Shown one piece after another: positions 54,994 to 62,542 of a DNA stretch of 64,000 bases (position 1 is its first letter; every line of letters begins with the position of its first letter). The notes under the pieces were generated by a model. It saw nothing but the letters and a program-made list of their open reading frames with translations. It made no database searches and was not told where the DNA came from. The position numbers and the translations under genes were made by a program. The stretch is from positions 92,648 to 156,647 of the forward strand of contig NZ_JAOVZT010000006.1 in assembly GCF_025716945.1 (NCBI RefSeq), in the 5' to 3' direction. Origin of the DNA: Geodermatophilus sp. YIM 151500. Its GTDB lineage: Bacteria; Actinomycetota; Actinomycetes; Mycobacteriales; Geodermatophilaceae.

Positions 54994-54999
54994 TACAGT
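54994..54999 (+). promoter_or_regulatory. Candidate -10 box for the EamA gene
   Basis: TACAGT ends 7 bases before the GTG at 55007. An earlier in-frame GTG at 54998 overlaps this box, so if the box is real the start must be 55007 and the message leaderless. Confidence 0.5.
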
Positions 55000-55006
55000 G
55001 CGGCAC

Positions 55007-55987
55007 GTGCCCCGTCCCGCCCACCCCGGCCTCGGCTACGCCTGCACGCTGGCCGCCGCCGGTTTCTTCGCCGTCAACGGCACCGTCTCCACCCTCGCCC
55101 TCGAGGCCGGGCTGCCTCCCACGCGGTTGACCGCGCTGCGCTGCCTCGGTGCCGCGGTCGGCCTGGTGGCGGTGCTCGCGCTGGTGGCGCCCGGGCGGCT
55201 GCGGATCAGCCGGCGCGAGGTGCCGTTCCTGGCGGTCTTCGGCGTGGTCGGAGTCGCGCTCACGCAGTTCCTCTACTACGTGGCGATCGGGCGGCTGCCG
55301 GTCGGCATCGCGCTGGTGTTCGAGATGACCGCGCCGGTGCTCATCGCCCTGTACGTCCGGGTCGTCCGGCGCGAGCAGGTGCGCGGGCGGCTCTGGATCG
55401 CGCTGGCGCTGTCGCTGTCGGGCCTGGTGCTGGTCGCCCAGGTCTGGCAGGGCGGCGGCTCGCTCGACGCGGTGGGCGTGGCGGCCGCGCTGTGCGCCGC
55501 GGTGTGCCTGGCCACCTACTACCTGATGGGGGAGCGCGGCACCGGCACCCGCGACCCGGTGACCCTGACCTGCTGGAGCTTCGTCGCGGCCGGGGCCTTC
55601 TGGTCGGTGGCCGCACCCTGGTGGGAGTTCGACGCCGCGGTGCTCGGCGAGCGGGTCCCGGTGTCGCTCGGCGCCCTCCAGCTGCCGCTGTGGGTGCTGG
55701 TCGCGTGGATCGTCGTGCTCGGCGCGATCGTGCCCTTCTGGCTGTCGATCGCCGCGCTGCGCCACCTGCCGCCCACGACGGCCGGCCTGGTGGCGACGAC
55801 CGAGCCGGTGTTCGCGTCGGTCGTCGCCTGGCTGTGGGTCGAGCAGGTGCTCACGGGCTGGCAGATCGCCGGTGGCGCCGTCGTCCTGCTCGGCATCGCG
55901 CTCGCGCAGACCGCCCGCCGGGCGCCGGCGCCCACCCCGCTGCCCGAGGTCCCCCTGGCGCTGATCGGAGTGGATCCGTCGCGGTGA
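55007..55987 (+). CDS. EamA/DMT superfamily transporter
   Basis: The 326-residue protein has ten hydrophobic helices in two EamA repeats. Marks include GFFAVNGTVSTLALEAG in helix 1, the first-repeat end GRLPVGIALVFEMTAPV near residue 105 and the second-repeat end LPPTTAGLVATTEPVFASVVAWLWV near 260. It probably exports small metabolites or amino acids. The last codons and the TGA lie inside the left arm of a palindromic repeat (55966-56017). Confidence 0.88.
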   Translation: MPRPAHPGLGYACTLAAAGFFAVNGTVSTLALEAGLPPTRLTALRCLGAAVGLVAVLALVAPGRLRISRREVPFLAVFGVVGVALTQFLYYVAIGRLPVGIALVFEMTAPVLIALYVRVVRREQVRGRLWIALALSLSGLVLVAQVWQGGGSLDAVGVAAALCAAVCLATYYLMGERGTGTRDPVTLTCWSFVAAGAFWSVAAPWWEFDAAVLGERVPVSLGALQLPLWVLVAWIVVLGAIVPFWLSIAALRHLPPTTAGLVATTEPVFASVVAWLWVEQVLTGWQIAGGAVVLLGIALAQTARRAPAPTPLPEVPLALIGVDPSR

Positions 55988-56017
55988 CATCGCGGTGACC
56001 GCGACGGATCCACTCCG
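55966..56017. repeat. Palindromic repeat family 1, copy B
   Basis: A perfect 20-bp stem (55966-55985 and 55998-56017) with the core GGAGTGGATCCGTCGCGG and a 12-base loop. It lies across the EamA stop codon and reaches to 2 bases before the convergent DsbA-like gene stop, so it can act as a two-way terminator. Confidence 0.88.
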
Positions 56018-56018
56018 G

Positions 56019-56741
56019 TCACTTCTTCAGGCGGCGGCTGCCCGCGTGCCAGTCCTCCTGGGTGCCGACCTCGCCGCCCGCCACGCCGAACGCCGGTAGC
56101 TGCGGCCGCTCCCGCAGGCTGCGCTTGAGCTCGGCGAAGCCCGGGAAGGTGGCCAGGCCGACGACGTGGTCCCACAGCCGGGCGGCCTGCTCCTCGTCGG
56201 GCAGCCGGCTGATCACCGGCCCGAAGAACGCCGTCCCCTCGTCGGTGCCGGGGCGGAAGTGCAGGATCGGCGTCCCGACGTCCTTGCCGGTCAGGGCCAG
56301 CGCCTCGTCGGTCTCGGCCCGGATCTCCAGGTCGTGCGACTCGTCGTCCAGCGCGTCGAGCAGCGGGACCGGCAGCCCGGCCGCCGCCAGGATCGGGGCG
56401 ACGAACTCGCGGGTGCCCCGCTCGGGGCGCTCGTCGTCGCGACCCTGCTCGAAGATGCGCTCCCCGCAGGCCTCGTAGAAGCGGCCGACCGCTGCCTGCC
56501 CGTGCTCGGCCCGGACCCGGGACGCCACCCGCAGCAGCCGCAGCCCGGCGGTGTGCCCGGCCTCGTAGTCCGGCGGGAAGTGCGTGTCGTAGTCCACGTG
56601 GGCGTTGAGCAGTCGCAGCGAGATGAACCGCCACTCGACGGTGTAGTCGCGCTGGGCGACCACGGTGCGCACCCACTTGCTGGTCATCCAGGCGAAGGGG
56701 CACACCGGGTCGAAGTAGAAATGCAGGTCGGTGTCGGCCAT
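56019..56741 (-). CDS. DsbA-like thioredoxin-fold protein (mycothiol-dependent nitroreductase type)
   Basis: The 240-residue protein has the DsbA family fold: HFYFDPVCPFAWMTSKWV at the start, long helical insertion, then DVGTPILHFRPG and FFGPVISRLP. Rv2466c-type mycothiol-dependent enzymes carry CPWC; here the site is CPFA (Cys14 only), so a one-Cys mechanism with mycothiol, or loss of activity, is implied. No signal peptide is seen, so it acts in the cytoplasm. A -10 box 7 bases upstream suggests a leaderless message. Confidence 0.85.
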   Translation of the reverse strand: MADTDLHFYFDPVCPFAWMTSKWVRTVVAQRDYTVEWRFISLRLLNAHVDYDTHFPPDYEAGHTAGLRLLRVASRVRAEHGQAAVGRFYEACGERIFEQGRDDERPERGTREFVAPILAAAGLPVPLLDALDDESHDLEIRAETDEALALTGKDVGTPILHFRPGTDEGTAFFGPVISRLPDEEQAARLWDHVVGLATFPGFAELKRSLRERPQLPAFGVAGGEVGTQEDWHAGSRRLKK

Positions 56742-56748
56742 GCCCGCG

Positions 56749-56754
56749 AACGTA
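56749..56754 (-). promoter_or_regulatory. Candidate -10 box for the DsbA-like gene
   Basis: On the reverse strand TACGTT ends 7 bases before the ATG at 56741, with no ribosome site between. Confidence 0.45.
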
Positions 56755-56781
56755 ACCCGGGCCGCCGCGTGCCGCCGGGCG

Positions 56782-57282
56782 TCAGGAGGACAGGGCGACG
56801 ACCGCCACGCCGACGACGAGCGGGGCAGCGAGGGTGCCGGCCACGGCCCACGGCACCCACCGCGGGACGGGGAGCATCTCCTGCCCGGTGCGCGGGTCGC
56901 GGATGACCGAGCTCCTGCGCCGGACGTGTCCGATCGTCGGGACGCCGATCGCCACGCCGAGCAGGAGCGCCGCCCACGAGGGCAGGGGGCCGGCCGGAGT
57001 GCCGCCCACCAGCCCGAGCAGACCGACGGCGACGAGGTAGCCGCCGACCCCGCTGGCCACGGCCACGAGGAGTTCGTGCCAGCCCCACCGGGACCGGCGC
57101 CCGCCGGCGAAGCCGGCCGCGTAGTCCCTGGCCGGACCGAACGCGTCCAGCGGGTCCTCCCCGGTGTCGGCGACGTGGCTCTCCACCTCGGCGACGATCT
57201 CGCCGATCCGGTCGCCGGGGACCTCCCGCATCCGCAGGGCCAGGATGAGGTCGCGGCGGTAGGTGCTCAGGGCGGTGCTCAT
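56782..57282 (-). CDS. Two- to three-helix membrane protein partnered with PadR
   Basis: The 166-residue protein begins with a helical cytoplasmic domain of the DUF1700/HAAS kind (YRRDLILALRMREVPGDRIGEIVAEVESHV). Helices VAVASGVGGYLVAVGLLGLVG, WAALLLGVAIGVPTIG and a C-terminal VAGTLAAPLVVGVAVVAL follow. Such proteins often sit beside PadR regulators and may act on their sensing. The ATG at 57282 overlaps the PadR stop. Confidence 0.83.
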   Translation of the reverse strand: MSTALSTYRRDLILALRMREVPGDRIGEIVAEVESHVADTGEDPLDAFGPARDYAAGFAGGRRSRWGWHELLVAVASGVGGYLVAVGLLGLVGGTPAGPLPSWAALLLGVAIGVPTIGHVRRRSSVIRDPRTGQEMLPVPRWVPWAVAGTLAAPLVVGVAVVALSS

Positions 57283-57626
57283 CGCTGCGCCTCCAGGGAC
57301 GGGAGCAGGCGCCCGGCCCGCTCGGCGAAGGTGTGCCACGCGGCCGTGCGCTCGGCGAGCGCCGCGCTGCCCTGCTCGGTGACGGTGTAGAACTTGCGCC
57401 CGGGACCGCCGGCGCCCTCCCGCCAGGCCGACCGCAGCAGGCCCTCCTGCTCCAGCCGGTTGAGCACCGGGTAGAGGGTGCCGCCCTTGACCGTGCCCAA
57501 GCCGGCCGCGTGCAGCCGCTGGGCGACGGCGTAGCCGTAGGTCTCCTCGGCGGCCACCACGGCGAGCACGCACAACGGCAGCGCGGCGCGCATCCACTCG
57601 GGAGGCCAGGACCCGTCGTCCGACAT
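57279..57626 (-). CDS. PadR-family transcriptional regulator
   Basis: The 115-residue winged-helix protein has the PadR pattern: LCVLAVVAAEETYGYAVAQRLHAAG, then VKGGTLYPVLNRLEQEGLLRSAWREG and RKFYTVTEQG. It lacks a long C-terminal dimer domain, as is normal for short PadR proteins. A perfect 16-base palindrome sits exactly between its -35 and -10 boxes, so it very probably represses itself and the membrane protein gene. Confidence 0.9.
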   Translation of the reverse strand: MSDDGSWPPEWMRAALPLCVLAVVAAEETYGYAVAQRLHAAGLGTVKGGTLYPVLNRLEQEGLLRSAWREGAGGPGRKFYTVTEQGSAALAERTAAWHTFAERAGRLLPSLEAQR

Positions 57627-57632
57627 GAGTAG

Positions 57633-57661
57633 GTTGTAGCGCTGACTAGTCAGCGACGCAA
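57633..57661 (-). promoter_or_regulatory. PadR promoter with operator filling the spacer
   Basis: On the reverse strand TTGCGT (57656-57661), a 17-base spacer and TACAAC (57633-57638) form the promoter. The spacer holds the perfect palindrome CGCTGACTAGTCAGCG (57640-57655). The -10 box ends 6 bases before the ATG, so the message is likely leaderless. Confidence 0.75.
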
Positions 57662-57731
57662 GCTACCTCGCCGCCCGAACGGGTGGATCGGTCCCGAGCG
57701 GTCCGGCCGGGGGAACGCCGGTGGCCGGCGG

Positions 57732-58145
57732 TCACTCCAGGCTGCTCGCGTCGTCGGGGACGTCGACGGCGTGCTGCCGCAGGGCCTCGATCGGGACCAC
57801 CTCCAGCGCCCGGGCGTTGGTGGCGGCCAGCACCACGCCGGCGGCCGCGCCGGCCTGGTACGCCTGCAGCCACCGGACGGCGACCACGCACCACCGGTCG
57901 CCCGGTCGCAGCCCCGGGAAGCCGTACTCGGGACGCGGCGTCGTCAGGTCGTTGCCCAGCTCCTGCTGCAGCTCCAGGAACTCGGCGGAGACCACCGCGC
58001 AGACGGTGTGGCTGCCGATGTCGTCCGGCCCGCTCGTGCAGTGCCCGTCCCGGTAGAAGCCGGTGACCGGTTCGTCGCCGCACGGCTGCAGCGGCCCGCC
58101 GAGCACGTTGCGCTGCTCGCCCGGCGTGGGCCGACCCCCGGTCAC
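57732..58145 (-). CDS. DUF2237 family protein
   Basis: The 137-residue protein matches DUF2237 throughout: NVLGGPLQPCGDEPVTGFYRDGHC, IGSHTVCAVVSAEFL, RPEYGFPGLRPGDRWCVVAVRW and the end ATNARALEVVPIEAL. Its Cys and His residues are spread and could bind a metal; the function is unknown. The GTG at 58145 overlaps the stop of the G6PD-like gene, so the two are made together. Confidence 0.88.
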   Translation of the reverse strand: MTGGRPTPGEQRNVLGGPLQPCGDEPVTGFYRDGHCTSGPDDIGSHTVCAVVSAEFLELQQELGNDLTTPRPEYGFPGLRPGDRWCVVAVRWLQAYQAGAAAGVVLAATNARALEVVPIEALRQHAVDVPDDASSLE

Positions 58146-59500
58146 GGCCGCGCCTCCGGACCAGCCGACCCGGCGGCGTACTCGAGCAGCGGCACCTCAT
58201 CGGCCGCCCACGCGGCGAGCACCGGCTCGACGATCCGCCAGCTCTCCTCGGCCTCGACGTCGCTGATCGCCAGGCTGGTGTCGCCGCCGAGCAGCTCGCG
58301 CAGCACCAGGCCGTACGCGGGCAGGTCGCCGCCGGGCGGCGTGGCGGTGAGCACCTCGCGCTCGAGGTCGAAGGGGTCGCCGGAGCCGTTGAGGTTCAGC
58401 TCCAGCGCGATGCCGTCGGGGGACAGCTGCAGCCGCAGCACGTCCGGCGCGGGCTCCTCGTCGGTGAAGGGAAGGTGCGGCACGGGGCGGAAGCGGACGA
58501 CGACCTCCTTGCGGCCGGTGCCCATCGCCTTGCCGGTGCGCAGCCGGAACGGCACGCCGGCCCAGCGCCAGTTCTCCACGGTGACGGTGAACTCGGCGTA
58601 GGTCTCGGTCCCGCGGGCCGGATCGACGCCCTCCTCACCGGCGTAGTCGGGCAGCCGGCGGCCGTCGACCTCGCCGGCGGTGTAGCGGCCGCGGACGCTG
58701 CCGGCCCGGACGTCGACCGGCGGGCGGACCGCGCGCAGCAGGTCGGCCTTGCGCGAGGCCAGCCCGCCCCCGGTGACGGTCAGCGGAGGCTCCATCGCCA
58801 CCAGCGCGAGCAGCTGCAGCAGGTGGTTCTGCAGCATGTCGCGCAGCGCGCCGGCCCGGTCGTAGTAGCCGGCCCGCCCCTCCAGGCCCAGCGTCTCGTC
58901 GAACACGATGTCCACCCGCTCGACGTGCGCGGCGTTCCACACCGGCTCGAACAGCCGGTTGGCGAAGCGCAGACCCAGCACGTTCAGCACCGTCGGCTTG
59001 GCCAGGAAGTGGTCGACCCGGAAGACCGACTCCTCGGGCAGCAGCCGGTGCAGCGCGGCGTTGAGCTCGCGGGCGTCGGCCAGGTCGCGCCCGAAGGGCT
59101 TCTCCACGACCACCTGCGCGCCCTCGGGCAGGCCCACCGCGGCGAGGGCGTCGACGGTCGGGCGGAAGACGGTGTTGGGGAGCGCCAGGTAGACGATCGG
59201 CACGCCGTCGGTCCGGTCGAGCGCGGCGCGCAGGTCGGCGGAGGAGGTGACGTCGCCGGGGCGGTAGCGCAGCCGGCCGACCAGTCGCTCGCGGGCCTCC
59301 TCGTCGAGGTCGCCGGCGTGCGCGGCCAGGCGGCGCCGGGCCCAGTCGCGGTACCCGTCGTCGTCCAGGTCCTCGCGGCTGACCCCGAGCAGACCGACGT
59401 CGGCCAGGTCGCCGCTCGCCTCCAACCGGGCCAGCGACGGCAGCAGCAGGCGGCCGGTGAGGTCGCCCGAGCCGCCCAGGATCACCAGCGAGCGCCGCAC
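58142..59500 (-). CDS. Glucose-6-phosphate dehydrogenase-like enzyme
   Basis: The 452-residue protein has the N-terminal nucleotide motif LGGSGDLTGRLLLPSLARL and the active-site region RVDHFLAKPTVLN (161-173), where His164 and Lys168 match the substrate site of Zwf. The usual sequence there is RIDHYLGKE, so Tyr, Gly and Glu are replaced. EKPFGRDLADARELN is also family-like. It may be a true G6PD with altered substrate preference. No opcA, gnd or transketolase genes are near. The GTG at 59500 has GGAGG upstream. Confidence 0.83.
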   Translation of the reverse strand: MRRSLVILGGSGDLTGRLLLPSLARLEASGDLADVGLLGVSREDLDDDGYRDWARRRLAAHAGDLDEEARERLVGRLRYRPGDVTSSADLRAALDRTDGVPIVYLALPNTVFRPTVDALAAVGLPEGAQVVVEKPFGRDLADARELNAALHRLLPEESVFRVDHFLAKPTVLNVLGLRFANRLFEPVWNAAHVERVDIVFDETLGLEGRAGYYDRAGALRDMLQNHLLQLLALVAMEPPLTVTGGGLASRKADLLRAVRPPVDVRAGSVRGRYTAGEVDGRRLPDYAGEEGVDPARGTETYAEFTVTVENWRWAGVPFRLRTGKAMGTGRKEVVVRFRPVPHLPFTDEEPAPDVLRLQLSPDGIALELNLNGSGDPFDLEREVLTATPPGGDLPAYGLVLRELLGGDTSLAISDVEAEESWRIVEPVLAAWAADEVPLLEYAAGSAGPEARP

Positions 59501-59598
59501 GGCGTCCTCCCTCCTCGGGGCGTCGTCCGCCTGGCCCTGCCCGCGCCCGTCCGTGCCGAACCCTCCCCGGCGGACGCCCGGGCTGGCAAGGTGCTGCC

Positions 59599-61581
59599 GT
59601 GACCAGCGCATCGACCGACACGTCCGATCCCGAGGTGCTCTGGCGACCCACGCCCGAGTCGGCGCGGGCGACCCGCGTCGCGGCCTTCGCCGCCTGGGTC
59701 GGCGAGCGGCGCGGGCTCGACGTCGGCGACCCGCCCGACTACGACGCGCTGTGGCGCTGGTCGGTCGACCACCTCGAGCAGTTCTGGGCCGACCTCGCGC
59801 ACTGGACAGGCGTGCTGCCCGACGTCCCCGACGACGAGGTGCTGACCCGCCGCGAGATGCCCGGTGCCGTGTGGTTCCCGGGGCGGACGGTGAACTTCGC
59901 CGAGCAGGCGCTGCGGTACGACGGCGTGGCCCTCGTCACCGTCGCCGAGGGCGGCGACCCGGTCGAGATCTCCTGGGCCCAGCTGCGCCGCCAGGTCGGG
60001 GCGTTCGCCGCGACCCTCCGCCGGCTGGGCGTGCGGGCCGGCGACCGGGTGGCCGGCTACCTGCCCAACGTGCCCGAGGCGGTCGTCGCCTTCCTCGGCG
60101 CCGCCTCGATCGGCGCGGTCTGGTCGTCCTGCGCGCCCGACTTCGGCACCCGGGCCGTGCTCGACCGGTTCGCGCAGATCGAGCCGGTGGTGCTGGTCGC
60201 CGTCGACGGCTACCGCTTCGGCGGCAAGGAGTACGACCGCCGGCAGGTCGTCGCCGAGCTGCGCTCGGCGCTGCCGACGGTGCGGACGACGGTCGCCGTC
60301 CCCCGGCTGCACCCCGACGAGGTGCCGGACGGCGCGCTGCCGTGGGCGGACGCGGTCGCCGACGAGCAGGAGCCGGAGTTCGCCGAGCTGCCCTTCGACC
60401 ACCCGCTGTGGGTCGTGTACTCGTCGGGCACCACCGGCCTGCCGAAGGGCATCGTGCACGGGCACGGCGGGGTGGTGCTCGAGCAGCGCAAGCAGCTCCA
60501 GCTGCACCTGGACGTCGGGCCCGGCGACCGCTTCTTCTGGTACGCCTCGACCGCCTGGATCATGTGGAACATCGCCACGTCGGCCCTGCTGACCGGCGCC
60601 ACCGTCGTGGTCTACGACGGCGCCCCGGCATGGCCGGAGGTCGACGCGCAGTTCGCGCTGGCCGCCCGCACGGGCATGACCTACCTGGGCACCAGCGCCG
60701 GGTACCTGACCGCCTGCGAGAAGGCCGGCGTCCGGCCGGGGGAGGTGCACGACCTGTCGCGGCTGCGCGGGATCGGGTCGACCGGCTCGCCGCTGCCCGC
60801 CTCGGCCTTCCGCTGGGTGTACGACGCGGTGGGGCGCGAGGTGTTCCTCGGGTCGCTGTCGGGCGGCACCGACGTGGCCACCGGGTTCATCGGCTCGGTG
60901 CAGCTGCTGCCGGTGACGGCGGGAGAGCTGCAGCGGCCCATGCTGGGCGTGGCGGCGGCGGCGTGGGACGAGGCCGGCGAGCCGGTCGTCGGCGAGCTCG
61001 GCGAGCTGGTGGTCACCGCCCCGATGCCGTCCATGCCGCTGTACCTGTGGAACGACCCGGACGGCGCCCGCTACCGGGAGACCTGGTTCGAGCCGTGGCC
61101 CGGCGTCTGGCGGCACGGGGACTGGCTGGAGATCACCGAGCGGGGCACCTGCCTGATCACTGGCCGGTCGGACTCGACGCTCAACCGTGGCGGGGTGCGG
61201 ATGGGCACGGCCGACATCTACGCCGCCGTCGAGTCGGTGCCGGAGGTCGTCGACTGCGTGGTGCTCGGGGTGGAGCAGCCCGACGGCGGCTACTGGATGC
61301 CGCTGTTCGTGCAACTGGCCCCCGGCGCCGAGCTCGCCGACGAGCTGGTGGGCCGCATCCGGACGGCGATCCGCGAGCAGGCCTCGCCGCGGCACGTGCC
61401 CGACGAGGTGCTCGCCGTCCCCGGCGTCCCGCACACCCGCACCGGCAAGCGCCTGGAGGTGCCGCTGAAGCGGCTGTTCCAGGGCGTCGACCCGGCGAGG
61501 GCGGTCAACGTCGGCGCGGTCGACGACGCCGCGCTGGTCGACCACTTCGTGACGCTGGCGCGCGACCGCCGCGGCCGCTGA
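59599..61581 (+). CDS. Acetoacetate-CoA ligase
   Basis: The 660-residue enzyme is of the ANL superfamily, AACS branch. It has VYSSGTTGLPKGIVHGHGG near residue 275, the A5 region TGFIGSVQLLPVTAGELQ near 430, the A8 SDSTLNRGGVRMGTADIY near 530 and the C-terminal Lys in RTGKRLEVPLKRLFQG. Acetoacetate is activated to acetoacetyl-CoA with ATP. The overall length and the TLNRGGVRMG motif separate it from acetyl-CoA synthetase. The GTG at 59599 is divergent from the G6PD-like gene. Confidence 0.92.
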   Translation: MTSASTDTSDPEVLWRPTPESARATRVAAFAAWVGERRGLDVGDPPDYDALWRWSVDHLEQFWADLAHWTGVLPDVPDDEVLTRREMPGAVWFPGRTVNFAEQALRYDGVALVTVAEGGDPVEISWAQLRRQVGAFAATLRRLGVRAGDRVAGYLPNVPEAVVAFLGAASIGAVWSSCAPDFGTRAVLDRFAQIEPVVLVAVDGYRFGGKEYDRRQVVAELRSALPTVRTTVAVPRLHPDEVPDGALPWADAVADEQEPEFAELPFDHPLWVVYSSGTTGLPKGIVHGHGGVVLEQRKQLQLHLDVGPGDRFFWYASTAWIMWNIATSALLTGATVVVYDGAPAWPEVDAQFALAARTGMTYLGTSAGYLTACEKAGVRPGEVHDLSRLRGIGSTGSPLPASAFRWVYDAVGREVFLGSLSGGTDVATGFIGSVQLLPVTAGELQRPMLGVAAAAWDEAGEPVVGELGELVVTAPMPSMPLYLWNDPDGARYRETWFEPWPGVWRHGDWLEITERGTCLITGRSDSTLNRGGVRMGTADIYAAVESVPEVVDCVVLGVEQPDGGYWMPLFVQLAPGAELADELVGRIRTAIREQASPRHVPDEVLAVPGVPHTRTGKRLEVPLKRLFQGVDPARAVNVGAVDDAALVDHFVTLARDRRGR

Positions 61582-61584
61582 TCC

Positions 61585-61638
61585 GGAGGGGATCCGTGCG
61601 CGTCACCCGCATGCGCGTCACCCGCACGGATCCACTCC
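61585..61638. repeat. Palindromic repeat family 1, copy C, with inner tandem
   Basis: The arms are GGAGGGGATCCGTGCG (61585-61600) and its complement with one mismatch (61623-61638). Between and into them a 15-bp unit is doubled (61597-61611, 61612-61626). It lies 4 bases after the AACS stop and 11 before the convergent stop. Confidence 0.85.
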
Positions 61639-61648
61639 CGTGCCCGGC

Positions 61649-62035
61649 TCAGCCCGCAGGCGGCACGTCGGCGATGTCGGTCCAGACGGCGGCACCACGG
61701 GCACGGGCAAGCTCGACCATCTCGTCCGACCCGGCGGAGGCGCCCGGCAGGCGCAGCACCCCGTCGCAGCGGGCGACCAGTCGGCGGCCCATCGGGTGGA
61801 AGACCTCGTCGAAGGCGGCGTCGCCGACCCGGGTCGACCCGGCCAACTCCGCGAGCGGGAGGGCGAGGTCCTCGCCGTTCACCGCGAGGTGGCCGGCGCG
61901 GAACAGCTCCAGGCAGGCCTCCTGGATGCGCCGGTGGTTGACGGCGATCCTGTCCGGGTCGTCGCCGGTGCCGCCGCGGTAGGGGCCGGCGACCAGGATC
62001 ATGAGAGGGCGCGCGAGATCGGTCACGGGCGGCAT
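61649..62035 (-). CDS. DUF4406/nucleoside deoxyribosyltransferase-like small protein
   Basis: The 128-residue protein begins near MILVAGPYRGGTGDDP, a pattern of nucleoside 2-deoxyribosyltransferase-like folds. It continues with NHRRIQEACLELFRAGHLAVNGEDLALPLAE and ends with LPGASAGSDEMVELARARGAAVWTDI. The conserved acidic pair in AGSDEM would be the active region. ATG at 62035 is preferred; GTG at 62026 and ATG at the MIL are alternatives. The family assignment is by eye. Confidence 0.72.
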   Translation of the reverse strand: MPPVTDLARPLMILVAGPYRGGTGDDPDRIAVNHRRIQEACLELFRAGHLAVNGEDLALPLAELAGSTRVGDAAFDEVFHPMGRRLVARCDGVLRLPGASAGSDEMVELARARGAAVWTDIADVPPAG

Positions 62036-62095
62036 CCTGCCGTGCGCCCCTCGTTGCGACCCGCGCGCGCCAGGTCGTGGCCCCGCGCCCACCAG

Positions 62096-62476
62096 TCAGC
62101 CGCCGTGGTGCACCGCCTCGACGTTGTTCCCGTCCGGGTCGCGGAAGAAGACGCCGTAGTAGCCGGGGTGGTACTCGGGCCAGACCCGTGGCTCGTGCAG
62201 GATCTCGGTGCCGGCTGCGCGGGCTGCGTCGAAGACCGCGTCGACCGCCTCGCGGGAGGGCGCCGCCAGCGCGAGGTGCACCGGCCGCCCGCCGTCCTCC
62301 TCGAGCGGTCCGAACCACAGCCGCGGCTGGCCGTCCGGGCCGGAGAGCCCCACGACCGGGCCGGCGGGAGTGGGGAAGCGCATGGCCTCTCGCACGCCGA
62401 GCGGGGTGAAGACCCGCGTGTAGAAGGCCGTGGCGGCGTCGACGTCCGCGACCTGCAGCGCCAGGTGGTCGATCAT
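62096..62476 (-). CDS. VOC family (glyoxalase-like) protein
   Basis: The 126-residue protein has the vicinal oxygen chelate fold: HLALQVADVDAATAFYTRVFTPLG at the start, RPVHLALAAPSREAVDAVFDAARAAG in the middle and YGVFFRDPDGNNVEAVHHGG at the end. The metal ligands would be His4, the His in PVHLAL and Glu in NNVEAV. The substrate is unknown. A -10 box ends 8 bases before its ATG. Confidence 0.88.
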   Translation of the reverse strand: MIDHLALQVADVDAATAFYTRVFTPLGVREAMRFPTPAGPVVGLSGPDGQPRLWFGPLEEDGGRPVHLALAAPSREAVDAVFDAARAAGTEILHEPRVWPEYHPGYYGVFFRDPDGNNVEAVHHGG

Positions 62477-62484
62477 GCGGTCGG

Positions 62485-62490
62485 ACGTTA
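62485..62490 (-). promoter_or_regulatory. Candidate -10 box for the VOC gene
   Basis: On the reverse strand TAACGT ends 8 bases before the ATG at 62476. Palindromic repeat copy D lies just upstream of it and separates the gene from the preceding MFS gene. Confidence 0.42.
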
Positions 62491-62500
62491 GCGCTGATCC

Positions 62501-62539
62501 GGAGGGGATCCGTGCGCCTCACCCGCACGGATCCACTCC
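62501..62539. repeat. Palindromic repeat family 1, copy D
   Basis: Arms GGAGGGGATCCGTGCG (62501-62516) and the complement with one mismatch (62524-62539). It begins with the same flank, GCTGATCC, as copy C. It lies 3 bases after the stop of the reverse-strand MFS gene. Confidence 0.88.
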
Positions 62540-62542
62540 ACG

